From assembly GCF_024436035.1 (NCBI RefSeq), contig NZ_JANFNG010000043.1, positions 1 to 48,323 on the forward strand: a DNA stretch of 48,323 nt, given 5' to 3'. The notes beneath the pieces are model-generated. The model was not told the origin of the DNA. It ran no database searches and saw nothing but the letters and a program-made list of their open reading frames with translations. Numbering within the stretch: the stretch's first letter is position 1; each line of letters opens with the position of its first letter. This document shows positions 8,686 through 16,336 of this stretch, piece after piece. Origin of the DNA: Streptomyces humicola. Lineage in GTDB: Bacteria > Actinomycetota > Actinomycetes > Streptomycetales > Streptomycetaceae. The translations under genes were made by a program, and so were the position numbers.

Positions 8686-10361
8686 TTGCGCAGCCCCAGA
8701 GAGACGAGATCGAGTCGGCCGACGTACGCGATGTGCCCGTAGGCGCCCGTGACGTGAGGCCCGATCAGGATCGCTGCCTTGTCCCACAAGAACGGTACGA
8801 CGGGGGCGTCCTGCATGATCTCCTTGGCCAGCTGGCCGTAGGCGGTTGCGGCGGCGGCAGGGTCGGTCATCTTGGCGATCTGGTCCAGCCGGGTGTTGAC
8901 CTTGTCGGAGTTGTACTGCGAGTAGTTGTTGTTGCCTTGGGCGGTGATCTGCCGTCCGTCGAACACGATCGGCAGGTAGGTGGAGGCGCCAGGCCAGTCC
9001 GGCGTCCAGCCGGCGATCACCAGGTCATGCTCCTGGGAGGTGTTCCCTACGGTGCTGTAGAACGCCGATGTGGCGATCGCGTTGATGTTCACCTTGATCC
9101 CGGCCTGGCCCAGGGATGCTTGCACCGCCTGGGCCTGCGCCTCGCCCGTCGGCGTTGCCGGAGCGTCGAGCGTGAGGCTCAGCCCCGAGGCATGGCCTGC
9201 CTCGGCGAGCAGCGCCTTGGCCTTGGCGGGATCCCCCTTTTCGCCGGGGCTCGGGTAGGGGTCGTCGGGCACGAAGCCGGGTGTCGAGGGCGGAAGCAAC
9301 GTGGTGGCGATGTCTCCGGCGATCGGGCCGCCGCGAGCGGTGCGCAGCGCGTCCTTGTCCAGCGCGTATTCGATCGCCTGCCGTACCCTGACGTCGTTCA
9401 GCGGCTTGTGCGTGGTGTTGATGCTGATGAAGCGGGTGTTGATCGATTCGCCGATGACCAGACGCTGGCGTACTGCCGGGTTGGCCATCACCGGACCGAC
9501 GGAGGCCGGGCCGATCGGCTCGAACGCGACCGCGTCGGCGTCCTGCCCCTGACCGGCGATGAGCCGCTGGTCGACCACCGCGGGATCCAGGTTGAGATCG
9601 ATCACGATCTTGTCTGGAAGGGCTTTGCGCACGGAGTCGGTGGCCGCACTCCAGTAAGGGTTGCGGACCAGCGTGAGCGCCTTGTGGGGTTCGAAGCTGG
9701 CGATCTTGTACGGTCCGGAGGAGAAAGGCCTGGCGTCGTAGCCGACGCCGGTGTCCTTGTCCGGAGGTACCGGGGCGAACATGGGCAAGGACACCGCTGA
9801 ACCGAAGTCCGCCACAGGCCGGTTGAGTTTGAAGACGATGGTCTTGTAGTCAGGGGTCTCGATGGATGCAAGTCCGGTCTTGTCCTTGTAGGGACCCTTG
9901 TATGCGTTGCCTCCGGCCAGCCACATGCGAGCGTAAGGCGGCCCTTCGGGCAGTTCGGCGGCGAACGTCCGCTCAACGCCGTACTTGATGTCTTCACTGG
10001 TGATGGGACGGCCGTCCTCGAATCTGACGCCGGGCTTGAGCGTGAAGGTCCAGGTCCGGGCCCCGTCGCTCGGGCGGCCGGTGTCTGTAGCGAGGTCCGG
10101 CACGATCTTACCGCCGGCCTCACCGGGTGCCGCCGCGTACGTTGTCAGCGTCCGGTAGATGAGCCGACTCACATCTTCCGACGAGGTGACGTAGTTGCGG
10201 GCCGGGTCGAGGTGTTCCAGGTCAATGCTTGACAGCACGTACAGGGTGCCGCCCTTCTCCGCACTCCCACCATGGCCGCCATTGTCTGCTCCCCCGCAAC
10301 CGGCAATGGCGACGAGCCCAAGGGCCGCCATCATGAACAGCCCGACTCGTCTTGTTCTCAC
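8682..10361 (-). CDS. Peptide ABC transporter substrate-binding lipoprotein (family 5)
   Basis: A 559-residue SBP_bac_5-type protein, first gene of the operon. The signal peptide ends in the lipobox LVAIAGC, so Cys22 is the lipidated residue anchoring it outside the membrane. The mature part carries the family pattern around LEHLDPARNYVTSSEDVSRL, TFTLKPGVRFEDGRPITSED and VRQAIEYALDKDAL. The GTG at 10361 is preceded by an AAGGGAG-like ribosome-binding site. This protein decides what the system imports: peptides are the default for the family, but nickel, opine or sugar ligands also occur. Upstream lie a 14-bp inverted repeat (site D) and a LysR-type palindrome. Confidence 0.95.
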   Translation of the reverse strand: MRTRRVGLFMMAALGLVAIAGCGGADNGGHGGSAEKGGTLYVLSSIDLEHLDPARNYVTSSEDVSRLIYRTLTTYAAAPGEAGGKIVPDLATDTGRPSDGARTWTFTLKPGVRFEDGRPITSEDIKYGVERTFAAELPEGPPYARMWLAGGNAYKGPYKDKTGLASIETPDYKTIVFKLNRPVADFGSAVSLPMFAPVPPDKDTGVGYDARPFSSGPYKIASFEPHKALTLVRNPYWSAATDSVRKALPDKIVIDLNLDPAVVDQRLIAGQGQDADAVAFEPIGPASVGPVMANPAVRQRLVIGESINTRFISINTTHKPLNDVRVRQAIEYALDKDALRTARGGPIAGDIATTLLPPSTPGFVPDDPYPSPGEKGDPAKAKALLAEAGHASGLSLTLDAPATPTGEAQAQAVQASLGQAGIKVNINAIATSAFYSTVGNTSQEHDLVIAGWTPDWPGASTYLPIVFDGRQITAQGNNNYSQYNSDKVNTRLDQIAKMTDPAAAATAYGQLAKEIMQDAPVVPFLWDKAAILIGPHVTGAYGHIAYVGRLDLVSLGLRK

Positions 10362-10379
10362 AATGGACTCCCTTTGTGA

Positions 10380-10393
10380 TGTGACATTTCACA
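10380..10393. promoter_or_regulatory. Putative GntR operator, site D, in front of the peptide-transporter operon
   Basis: TGTGACATTTCACA, a perfect 5-4-5 inverted repeat, starts 19 bases upstream of the GTG of the lipoprotein gene. Its exact reverse complement is site A at 1365-1378, nine kilobases away. This exact 14-bp match links the transporter operon to the LysR/GntR locus. Confidence 0.55.
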
Positions 10394-10446
10394 AATTTGA
10401 AATAAGGCTGGCCGGTATCTGCCCTCTTCAGGTAGCTCCCAGATCC

Positions 10447-10465
10447 CCATAACGTGCGGTTATGG
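10447..10465. promoter_or_regulatory. LysR-type T-N11-A palindrome between the transporter operon and the decayed LysR gene
   Basis: CCATAAC-N5-GTTATGG is a perfect 7-5-7 inverted repeat and contains the T-N11-A layout expected of LysR binding sites. It overlaps the ATG (10462) of the LysR pseudogene and lies about 85 bases upstream of the divergent lipoprotein gene, the classical arrangement for a LysR protein controlling itself and its divergent target. The same arms recur at 28387-28405. Confidence 0.6.
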
Positions 10466-11306
10466 GCTTGAAGTACGGCACCTTCGGATCGTCTGGCCTT
10501 CGCCGAGACCGGGAGCCTGACCCGCGCCGCCGCCACACTGCGGCTGACCCTGCCGGGCCTCAGCGCCCAGCTGAGAAGGATCGAAATGGCGCTCGGCGGG
10601 GACTTGTTCGAGCGGATGCCATCAAGGGTGGCCCCTGTGGCGCTCGGAGAGGTGGTGGCTCTCCCATCCCGCTCGTCGACGACACCGACCACGGCCGCCT
10701 CGAGTGGGCCGCGGTCGGCGGCAGTCCCGGTTACGAGCTCGCGGCCCGGCCCGGCGTCGTTCTCCAGCCCATTGCGACCGAGCCGGTCTTCGTGGTGTTG
10801 CCCGCAACCTTGGCGGCACTGGAGGAGCTTGCGCTGGATGATCTCGTGGACGTGGACGTGGACGTGGACGTGGACGTGGACGTGGACGTGGACGTGGACT
10901 GGGCCGCCCCTCGCCCCGACAACGACCGGTCCCGTAAGTACTGGGCCACGACCCTCCTGCTTACCGGCCGCCCGATACGCAACGTCCACGAGGCGGAAGG
11001 CCGGCTGCTCGTGGAGATGGTCCGAAGCGGCCACGCGATGGGTTTGTGCCAAGCCGCCTTCGATGAAGTCCCGGGCAAGGCATCGCCGTACGCCCGATTG
11101 CCGGCAACCCCCTGTGGTATCGGCACCTGCTCGCCTGGCATCACGAGGGCCCGCTCGCACCGATGTGCTCGTCGCTCCTGCACTACGCCGCCGAGGCGTA
11201 CCAGACGGCCTCGGCCCGCAGCCCGGTCCACCAACGCCGGCTGGAACGCCTACCGTCCGAATCGCCGCCTTCAAGGGCTGGAATTGCCCGGCCCGCTGCC
11301 ACGTAG
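10462..11306 (+). pseudogene. Decayed LysR-family regulator (paralogue of the gene at 351-1316)
   Basis: Three frames are needed to read this gene. From about 10494, one frame gives LAFAETGSLTRAAATLRL, the HTH, up to SRVAPVALGEVV. A second frame gives ATEPVFVVLPATL, then a (VD)9 run, then DWAAPRPDNDRSRKYW and EAEGRLLVEMVRSGHAMGLC. A third gives GIAVRPIAGNPLWYRHLLAW and ends at TAG 11304-11306. Each block aligns in order with the intact LysR protein at 351-1316 (for example TEPVFALLP, DDWAMPHPDSDRTREYW, AVRPLAGDPLWYRHVLAW). Some 60-70 residues of the effector domain are also missing between the first and second blocks. The product is certainly broken, so the divergent transporter has lost its likely original regulator. 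Confidence 0.88.
10846..10899 (+). repeat. Nine tandem GTGGAC hexamers
   Basis: Nine perfect copies of GTGGAC (54 nt) encode (Val-Asp)9 in the decayed LysR gene. The intact paralogue has only VEDDW at this place, so a short VD/ED seed seems to have expanded by slippage. Because the unit is six bases the expansion itself keeps the frame. Confidence 0.97.
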
Positions 11307-11337
11307 ACGGCCCGAACCCCGCCCGGCCAACGGCCGT

Positions 11338-11377
11338 GGGCGGTGTGGTCGACGCATGCGCGCCGACCACACCGCCC
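11338..11377. terminator. Bidirectional stem-loop terminator
   Basis: A perfect 14-bp stem (GGGCGGTGTGGTCG paired with CGACCACACCGCCC) around a 12-base loop. It sits between the convergent LysR pseudogene and the M6 protease gene and can serve both. There is no long U-tract, as is usual in streptomycetes. Confidence 0.75.
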
Positions 11378-11406
11378 CAGGATTCAGAACCTCCCGTGTT
11401 TCAAGA

Positions 11407-12666
11407 TCACATGGATGTATCCACCGTGTCACCGTTCGAGTCGGAGAGGCCGCTCACTACGGAGATGGTGACATTGGTGCTGGAATCGGTGAAGGTCTGA
11501 CCGGGCTGCCAGGTGTCCATGTCCAGCGCACTGCAGCCCGAGGGGGGCGCTGCGGCGTTGGGGTTGGCCACCACCTGGATCGGCCCGTTGCCGGTGGTAA
11601 CGGACCAGTCGACCTTGTAGATGAGTACGCCTGTGGAGCAGAGGCTGGGGTCGTTCAAGGCCGACCTGCGCGACTCGACGACGTAGGCGGAGGTTGAACC
11701 GGTCTTGAGCACCACGATCCGCCATCGGCCACTGACCGGTGCGTACTCGACCGGGTTCAAGGGGGTGCGCAGCGATGTGCCTGGCGTGGTCATGCAGGAG
11801 ACCTCGCTGTCATTGGTCCAGCCGAGCTTCCAGGACTGCCAGCCGAAGTACTGGTTCCCCGGCCCGCCGATATTGCCCATGATGTCCCAGCCGCCGACGT
11901 ACTGGTGCGTGTCGCCGGTGAAGGAGTACAGGTCGGGCAGACCGAAGGTGTGACCGGTCTCGTGGTCGGCGATGTGGTAGCCCCACGGCCCCCAGATGTC
12001 CTGACCGAACGTGACGGCCCATTTGACGGTCGTGCCGTTGACGACCACGCCGGGGTTACCGGAGTTCCAGATGTAGGTGGGCGAGTTGTTGATCGCGGTC
12101 GCGTTCTTGGTCGGCACGATGTAGAACATGTCGTACTGGGAGAGGTCGACACCGGCGATTGCGGCGGCTGTGGTCGCGTCCAGCACGTATTGCTGTTGGC
12201 TGGCGTAGGGCGGAGTTCCGGGCCAACCGTAGGAGGTGGAGTTCGACGGCATGTGCAGCCACTGGTTGAGCGGGGCCCGGATGTTGAGCCAGGTGTGGCC
12301 GTAGGAGGCGTTCCACATCCAGTTGGCGGCAGGCGAAAGCTGGTTGTAGTAGTCGGCGAGATTCCCGGTGCCCACGGCGTCCGGAAAGTCGACGTACAGC
12401 ATGCCCACCCGAATGGTCTTCGAGGTCGCCGTCCCGGTGGGGCCGAAGGGCACCTGGAACCGATTGGGGTCGCTGGCGATGTTGTTCTGCTGGCCTTCAT
12501 CGGTGTAGCCGGTCGTCCCTGTGAGTGAACACGCAGACGTGCTCCCGTTGTACGCATGGGCGGGGTTGGCAGGGACGATGACCAGGGCGAACAGAGCAAG
12601 CAGGGCGGATAGGACCAGTAGGGGCGCGGTGTGCAGCCGGCGTCCCGCGCTGACTGGGAAGCTCAT
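11407..12666 (-). CDS. Secreted M6-family metalloprotease
   Basis: A 419-residue exported protease. A signal peptide covers about residues 1-38 (hydrophobic core LLVLSALLALFALVIV, cleavage near AHA). The catalytic zinc site HETGH is at 235-239 followed by Asp245 (HETGHTFGLPD), and the Met-turn-like WDIMG is at 260-264, all as in the immune-inhibitor-A/M6 group. The C-terminal 120 residues form a beta-rich accessory region. ATG 12666 is preceded by AGGAGAACTCCC-type sequence. It stands alone, with a strong terminator behind it, and resembles the truncated protease at 3005-3604. M6 enzymes degrade extracellular proteins; whether this one acts on collagen-like substrates is unknown. Confidence 0.92.
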   Translation of the reverse strand: MSFPVSAGRRLHTAPLLVLSALLALFALVIVPANPAHAYNGSTSACSLTGTTGYTDEGQQNNIASDPNRFQVPFGPTGTATSKTIRVGMLYVDFPDAVGTGNLADYYNQLSPAANWMWNASYGHTWLNIRAPLNQWLHMPSNSTSYGWPGTPPYASQQQYVLDATTAAAIAGVDLSQYDMFYIVPTKNATAINNSPTYIWNSGNPGVVVNGTTVKWAVTFGQDIWGPWGYHIADHETGHTFGLPDLYSFTGDTHQYVGGWDIMGNIGGPGNQYFGWQSWKLGWTNDSEVSCMTTPGTSLRTPLNPVEYAPVSGRWRIVVLKTGSTSAYVVESRRSALNDPSLCSTGVLIYKVDWSVTTGNGPIQVVANPNAAAPPSGCSALDMDTWQPGQTFTDSSTNVTISVVSGLSDSNGDTVDTSM

Positions 12667-13763
12667 GGGAGTTCTCCTGAATGCAGGGATGGATCCGGGC
12701 TTCGGGCCCCGGCGGCTGCGATTACCTAGCTCGCAGCCGTTGTGAAGTGGCGCGGTTGAGGGCTCGCCGGGGAGCTCCCAACTGGCCTTGACAGCACACC
12801 GGACACGGAAAATTTCGCCCTCCGGATCAGGTGCGCGACCGGACGCCTCCCCGAAGGTCCCGGGCGAGTACTGCCCGGGAGCGGCGGCTCACGCGGGGAG
12901 GCAGGTTAGTGGGGGTTACCGGCTATGTTTCAGTGCCAGGGCCTGTTGTGAAAGCGTCACGACGTGGATGCCTTCACCATCTCGGATCGGCTCGCGGAGC
13001 AGCTCTACGCGTTGCGAGCCGTGCTTGGTCGGGGCTGGTAGTTGTGAAGCGGAGCGCTGCGTAACCGTCATGCCTAATAGCGTCTTCGATAGCCTCCTGC
13101 ACGGATGGCTGGAAGCGGGAGGATTTCATACCTGTCCGCCGATCACAGCCCTCGAGAGGGATGAGGCTCAGGCGCCCAAGACAGGACCCCGTTGTCCCTC
13201 GCCCTCGTTGGTCGCCGTCACTCAGGCGCGTAGCGTGCCGACCGTGTGGTGTGCGATGACAGGACGGCTCTCCACCCACCGTCGTGGTGGATCGCCGCGG
13301 CCGCCGCCGGGTACCTGGCAGCCACCGTCGGCGGATTGCGGCTTGTCCACACTGCCGCCAGTAGGACTGGCTCGTTCTATTCGGCCAATAGTGCCGATAC
13401 ACCAGCACTTCCGGGAGCTCTCACTTCCTCATAACAGTGCATTATGTACCTGCGCTTCCCCTCGTAGCGTGGAGACCGCGTATCGGGTGAGGTCAGGGAT
13501 CAACTTGCCGCTAAGTCCGAGGTGTGTGTTGTTGCCGCACCTGAATGAGCGGCAGCGGCGTCTGCGTCCGAGACCCCAGCCCACCCCCTGACCGCGCGCA
13601 CGTGTTTGCACACCGACTGCCGCACTCGGGCCGATCTTCCCGGCGGATTCACCGCTAGAGCCTTGACCGGTACACGGCGATCATAGAACCTTAGGCCACT
13701 CGTCGCGCCGCCACAGGGTGGTGGCACGACCGCGTTCCGAAGCGGAGCGCGGGAGGAGGTCGA
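12667..13763. other. About 1.1 kb without a convincing gene; small relics
   Basis: Long open frames here (for example 12788-13591 plus and 12974-13408 minus) are rich in Arg, Pro and Ser and match nothing I recognise, so I treat them as chance. Two hints of former genes remain. Bases 13526-13564 read VLLPHLNERQRRL, which resembles the start of ISAzo13-type transposases. Bases 12961-13041 read DVDAFTISDRLAEQLYALRA and stop at TAG, of unknown origin. A LysR-like palindrome lies at 13430-13446. Confidence 0.5.
13430..13446. promoter_or_regulatory. Possible LysR-type palindrome, orphan
   Basis: CATAAC-N5-ATTATG, a near-perfect inverted repeat with T-N11-A spacing, resembles the palindromes at 10447 and 28387 (same 5-base spacer, ATAAC left arm). 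No recognisable gene starts beside it. Confidence 0.35.
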
Positions 13764-14786
13764 GTGGCCGTGAGCCAGCCCGCACAACAGCACGCCCGAA
13801 GACCTTCGATGGCGGCATCGTTCGCGGCCGCCGACAATCGCGCGGTGTTTCCCGCTCCCCGACGCCGCTCCCGGGCACTGGAGGCAGTGCTGCGCTCGGG
13901 ACCGTTCGACGTCGCGCTGCATCTGGCGATCGCGGAGTCAGGGCTGAGCCTGGAAAGCCTGCGCCGGAGGCTGGGCGCGCAGGGCATCCAAGTGGGCCTG
14001 TCCACGCTCAGTTACTGGCAGCGCGGGACGCGCAGGCCGGAGCGCGCAGAGTCGCTGCGCGCAGTGTGCGCGATGGAGGACCTGCTGGGGTTGCCCCGCG
14101 CCAGCCTGATGACCCTGCTCGGCCCGCCCCGTCCGCGCGGCAGGTGGTGTGGGGCCAAAGGGAAGGTGCTGAGCTTCGACGACATGATCGACCGAGAGCG
14201 TGGGCTGTCGACCGTACTCATGGATCTAGACGCGACGGCCAACAGCAAACTCGAACACATCAGCATGCAGGGCGACCGGTGGATGCGCACGGACCGCTCC
14301 TGGTCGGTCGAACGGATCCGGCGTGTCGTCGCGCCCCTTGTCGCCGGAGTAGACCGCTTCATCGCCATCAGCGTGCCGGACGTTCCAGGCGAAAGGCCGC
14401 CCACCATCCGACCGCTCTACGGCTGTCGGCTGGGCCGCGTACGCAATGATCCGGACAGCGGACTGCACGCCGCGGAACTGCTCTTCGACGCCCGACTCCG
14501 GGTGGGCCAGGCCCACGTCTTCGACTACGAATACCGTGGAGGCGACGGAACTTGCGGCGTGGCCGAATATCTCTACCTCTCGCGTCAGCCGCTGCGGGAG
14601 CTGGTGCTGCGCGTTCACTTCAAACTGGCCGCACTGCCGGTGCGCTGCTATCACGTCCGACGACGCCGGCATGACGAGGAACACCGCGAGATCGCCGAAC
14701 TGCAGCCAGGCGCCGGTGGCGCGATCCATCTGGTATCGCTCGACTGCCGGCCCGGAATCGAAGGACTCCACTGGGAGTGGGACTGA
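13764..14786 (+). CDS. Helix-turn-helix domain protein of unknown role
   Basis: A 340-residue cytoplasmic protein with no signal peptide. Residues about 55-95 look like an XRE-type helix-turn-helix (IAESGLSLESLRRRLGAQ, then STLSYWQRGTRRPERAESLR), of the sort used to choose when to bind DNA in actinobacterial regulators. The remaining 230 residues, including a cysteine- and tyrosine-containing middle (FDYEYRGGDGTCGVAEYLYL) and the end LHWEWD, are not recognisable to me. GTG 13764 is used, with AGGAGG at 13754-13759; GTG 13770, two codons on, has better spacing and is an alternative. It is monocistronic by position. I have seen similar Streptomyces proteins annotated only as HTH-domain hypothetical proteins. 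Confidence 0.75.
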   Translation: MAVSQPAQQHARRPSMAASFAAADNRAVFPAPRRRSRALEAVLRSGPFDVALHLAIAESGLSLESLRRRLGAQGIQVGLSTLSYWQRGTRRPERAESLRAVCAMEDLLGLPRASLMTLLGPPRPRGRWCGAKGKVLSFDDMIDRERGLSTVLMDLDATANSKLEHISMQGDRWMRTDRSWSVERIRRVVAPLVAGVDRFIAISVPDVPGERPPTIRPLYGCRLGRVRNDPDSGLHAAELLFDARLRVGQAHVFDYEYRGGDGTCGVAEYLYLSRQPLRELVLRVHFKLAALPVRCYHVRRRRHDEEHREIAELQPGAGGAIHLVSLDCRPGIEGLHWEWD

Positions 14787-15145
14787 CCCGGACCGCACGG
14801 CCCGTCACGAGAATTTACGAGCCCCGCACACGGCCCGGCCACACCGCAGCGGCGCCGGGGAAAACTGTGAAACTGCGAACCTTCACGGAATGACATTCCG
14901 TTGATCTGCAGCCGTCGAGGCCCATGACTGGCCCTACCGCAGCTCGATGCCTCCCGAGAGGCCGCTGGTCCAGTTGCGCTTCACAGAGTTTCCAGCAGCA
15001 GAAGCATGGCCGTTGTCTCCGCGCCGGGACAGACAGCAGCATGCTACGCGATCAGCTCGAATGGACGGCAGCCCGCCTCAGAACGGGAGCACCCCGCCCG
15101 CTCCGTGACGGATGCCACAGTCCCGCAGACCGGAAAGGGTTTCAC
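14787..15145. other. Intergenic region, 359 nt, no gene seen
   Basis: An in-frame upstream extension of the next gene (to ATG 14924) is possible on paper, but it lacks protein-like composition and would place a signal peptide in the middle of the product. I see no RNA gene or clear promoter here. Confidence 0.5.
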
Positions 15146-16153
15146 TTGACCACCACACCTCGCCGAATCCGCCGTGGCATACGACGGATCGTCGCCATGG
15201 TCGGTACGGGTGCCACAGTGCTCCTGTTCGCCACCTTGACGGCAGGCCCGGCACACGCCGGGACCGAGCACACCCAGACTCCCGCCACGGCGCACGGCCG
15301 CACTGTGACCGTGCACCTGGACGGCAAGACGTTCGACGTCCAGCTGAACCGCCCCACCGGGGTTGTCCCCATGCGCGAACGGCACGCAGGGGCGCACTCC
15401 GCCTCGAGCGACGACACTTCCGCGACGGTCTACCCGCCCGTCACGCAGACCAGCGGACTGCAATACGGCGGCGGCCCACTCGAGACCACCCCGGTGATCT
15501 ACCTCGACTTCTGGGGCAGCCAGTGGGACGGCGACTCCAACGGCGTCCAGAGCTACATGCAGAGCCTCTTCAACGGCCTCGGGGCGCAGGGCGACACCTG
15601 GTCGACGGTCACCAGCCAGTACACCGACAGCAACGGCAACGCCCCGACCTTCAACGGCGCGGTCCTCGGCGGAACATGGGTCGACAACTCCTCCGCGGCC
15701 CCGTCCAACGCCCAGCAGCAGGACATCGCTGCCGAGGCTGACAACGCGGCGCAGCACTTCGGCGTCTCCGGCCCGAACGTCGACATCTTCGTGATGAGCC
15801 CGAGCGGCACCCAACCGGACGGATTCCCCAACGCCGGCTTCTGCGCCTGGCACGACTGGAACGGCAACGTCGCCTACACCAACATGCCGTACGTGCTCGA
15901 CGCCGGCTCAAGCTGCGGCGCCAACTCCGTCCAGAACCAGCTCGACGGCTTCAGCATCGTCGGCGGGCACGAGTACGCCGAAGCGGTGACCGACCCCGAG
16001 CCCTCCAGCGGCTGGGTCGACTCCAACAGTGAAGAAATCGGTGACCTGTGCGCCTGGGACAACGACCAGACGGTCAACTTCTCCACCGGCACCTTCGCCA
16101 TGCAGCCGCTCTACAGCAACAATGACAACGGTTGCGTCTTCTCGTCTCAATAA
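15146..16153 (+). CDS. Secreted putative zincin-like protein (HEYAE motif)
   Basis: A 335-residue exported protein when started at TTG 15146, which follows GGAAAGGG at 15132-15139 and puts a twin-arginine-like or Sec signal (RRIRRGIRRIVAMVG, hydrophobic core, AHA cleavage at about residue 38) at the N-terminus. The mature part has YLDFWGSQW at 119-127, and then GGHEYAEAVTDP with HEYAE at 275-279 and EIGDLCAW at 297-304. The HE..E...(T/S)(D/N)P...EIGDLC pattern recalls plant EXORDIUM/phosphate-induced (Phi_1) proteins and some secreted bacterial peptidase-like proteins, so metal-dependent hydrolysis is possible but unproven. Three cysteines, in FCAW, SSCG and DLCAW, could give disulphides. A strong terminator follows. 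Confidence 0.8.
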   Translation: MTTTPRRIRRGIRRIVAMVGTGATVLLFATLTAGPAHAGTEHTQTPATAHGRTVTVHLDGKTFDVQLNRPTGVVPMRERHAGAHSASSDDTSATVYPPVTQTSGLQYGGGPLETTPVIYLDFWGSQWDGDSNGVQSYMQSLFNGLGAQGDTWSTVTSQYTDSNGNAPTFNGAVLGGTWVDNSSAAPSNAQQQDIAAEADNAAQHFGVSGPNVDIFVMSPSGTQPDGFPNAGFCAWHDWNGNVAYTNMPYVLDAGSSCGANSVQNQLDGFSIVGGHEYAEAVTDPEPSSGWVDSNSEEIGDLCAWDNDQTVNFSTGTFAMQPLYSNNDNGCVFSSQ

Positions 16154-16175
16154 ACAATCCTCTGCTTCGCGATCC

Positions 16176-16210
16176 GAGGTTCCTCCCGGCTCCCCGCCGG
16201 GAGGGACCTC
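16176..16210 (+). terminator. Stem-loop terminator after the zincin-like gene
   Basis: A stem of 15 Watson-Crick pairs plus one T-G pair, built from GAGGT-T-CCTCCCGGC and its complement GCCGGGAGG-G-ACCTC around a 5-base loop, 22 bases after the stop codon. It also faces the convergent cellulase-like pseudogene. Confidence 0.75.
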
Positions 16211-16336
16211 CCCACGCTTCATCCGCCGAGGACCGGCCCGCCGAGCTTCCGAAGGCCGTCCGGGAGCAACTCGCCGACACGTTCACCGACCGGACACCCA
16301 CGAGCCTTCAGTTGTCCGGCGGGCAAACGCGCAGGG

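Noticed and set aside
12788-13591. Possible 267-residue gene on the plus strand
   Set aside because: Composition is Arg/Ser/Pro-rich, no domain is recognisable, and no ribosome-binding site supports the start.
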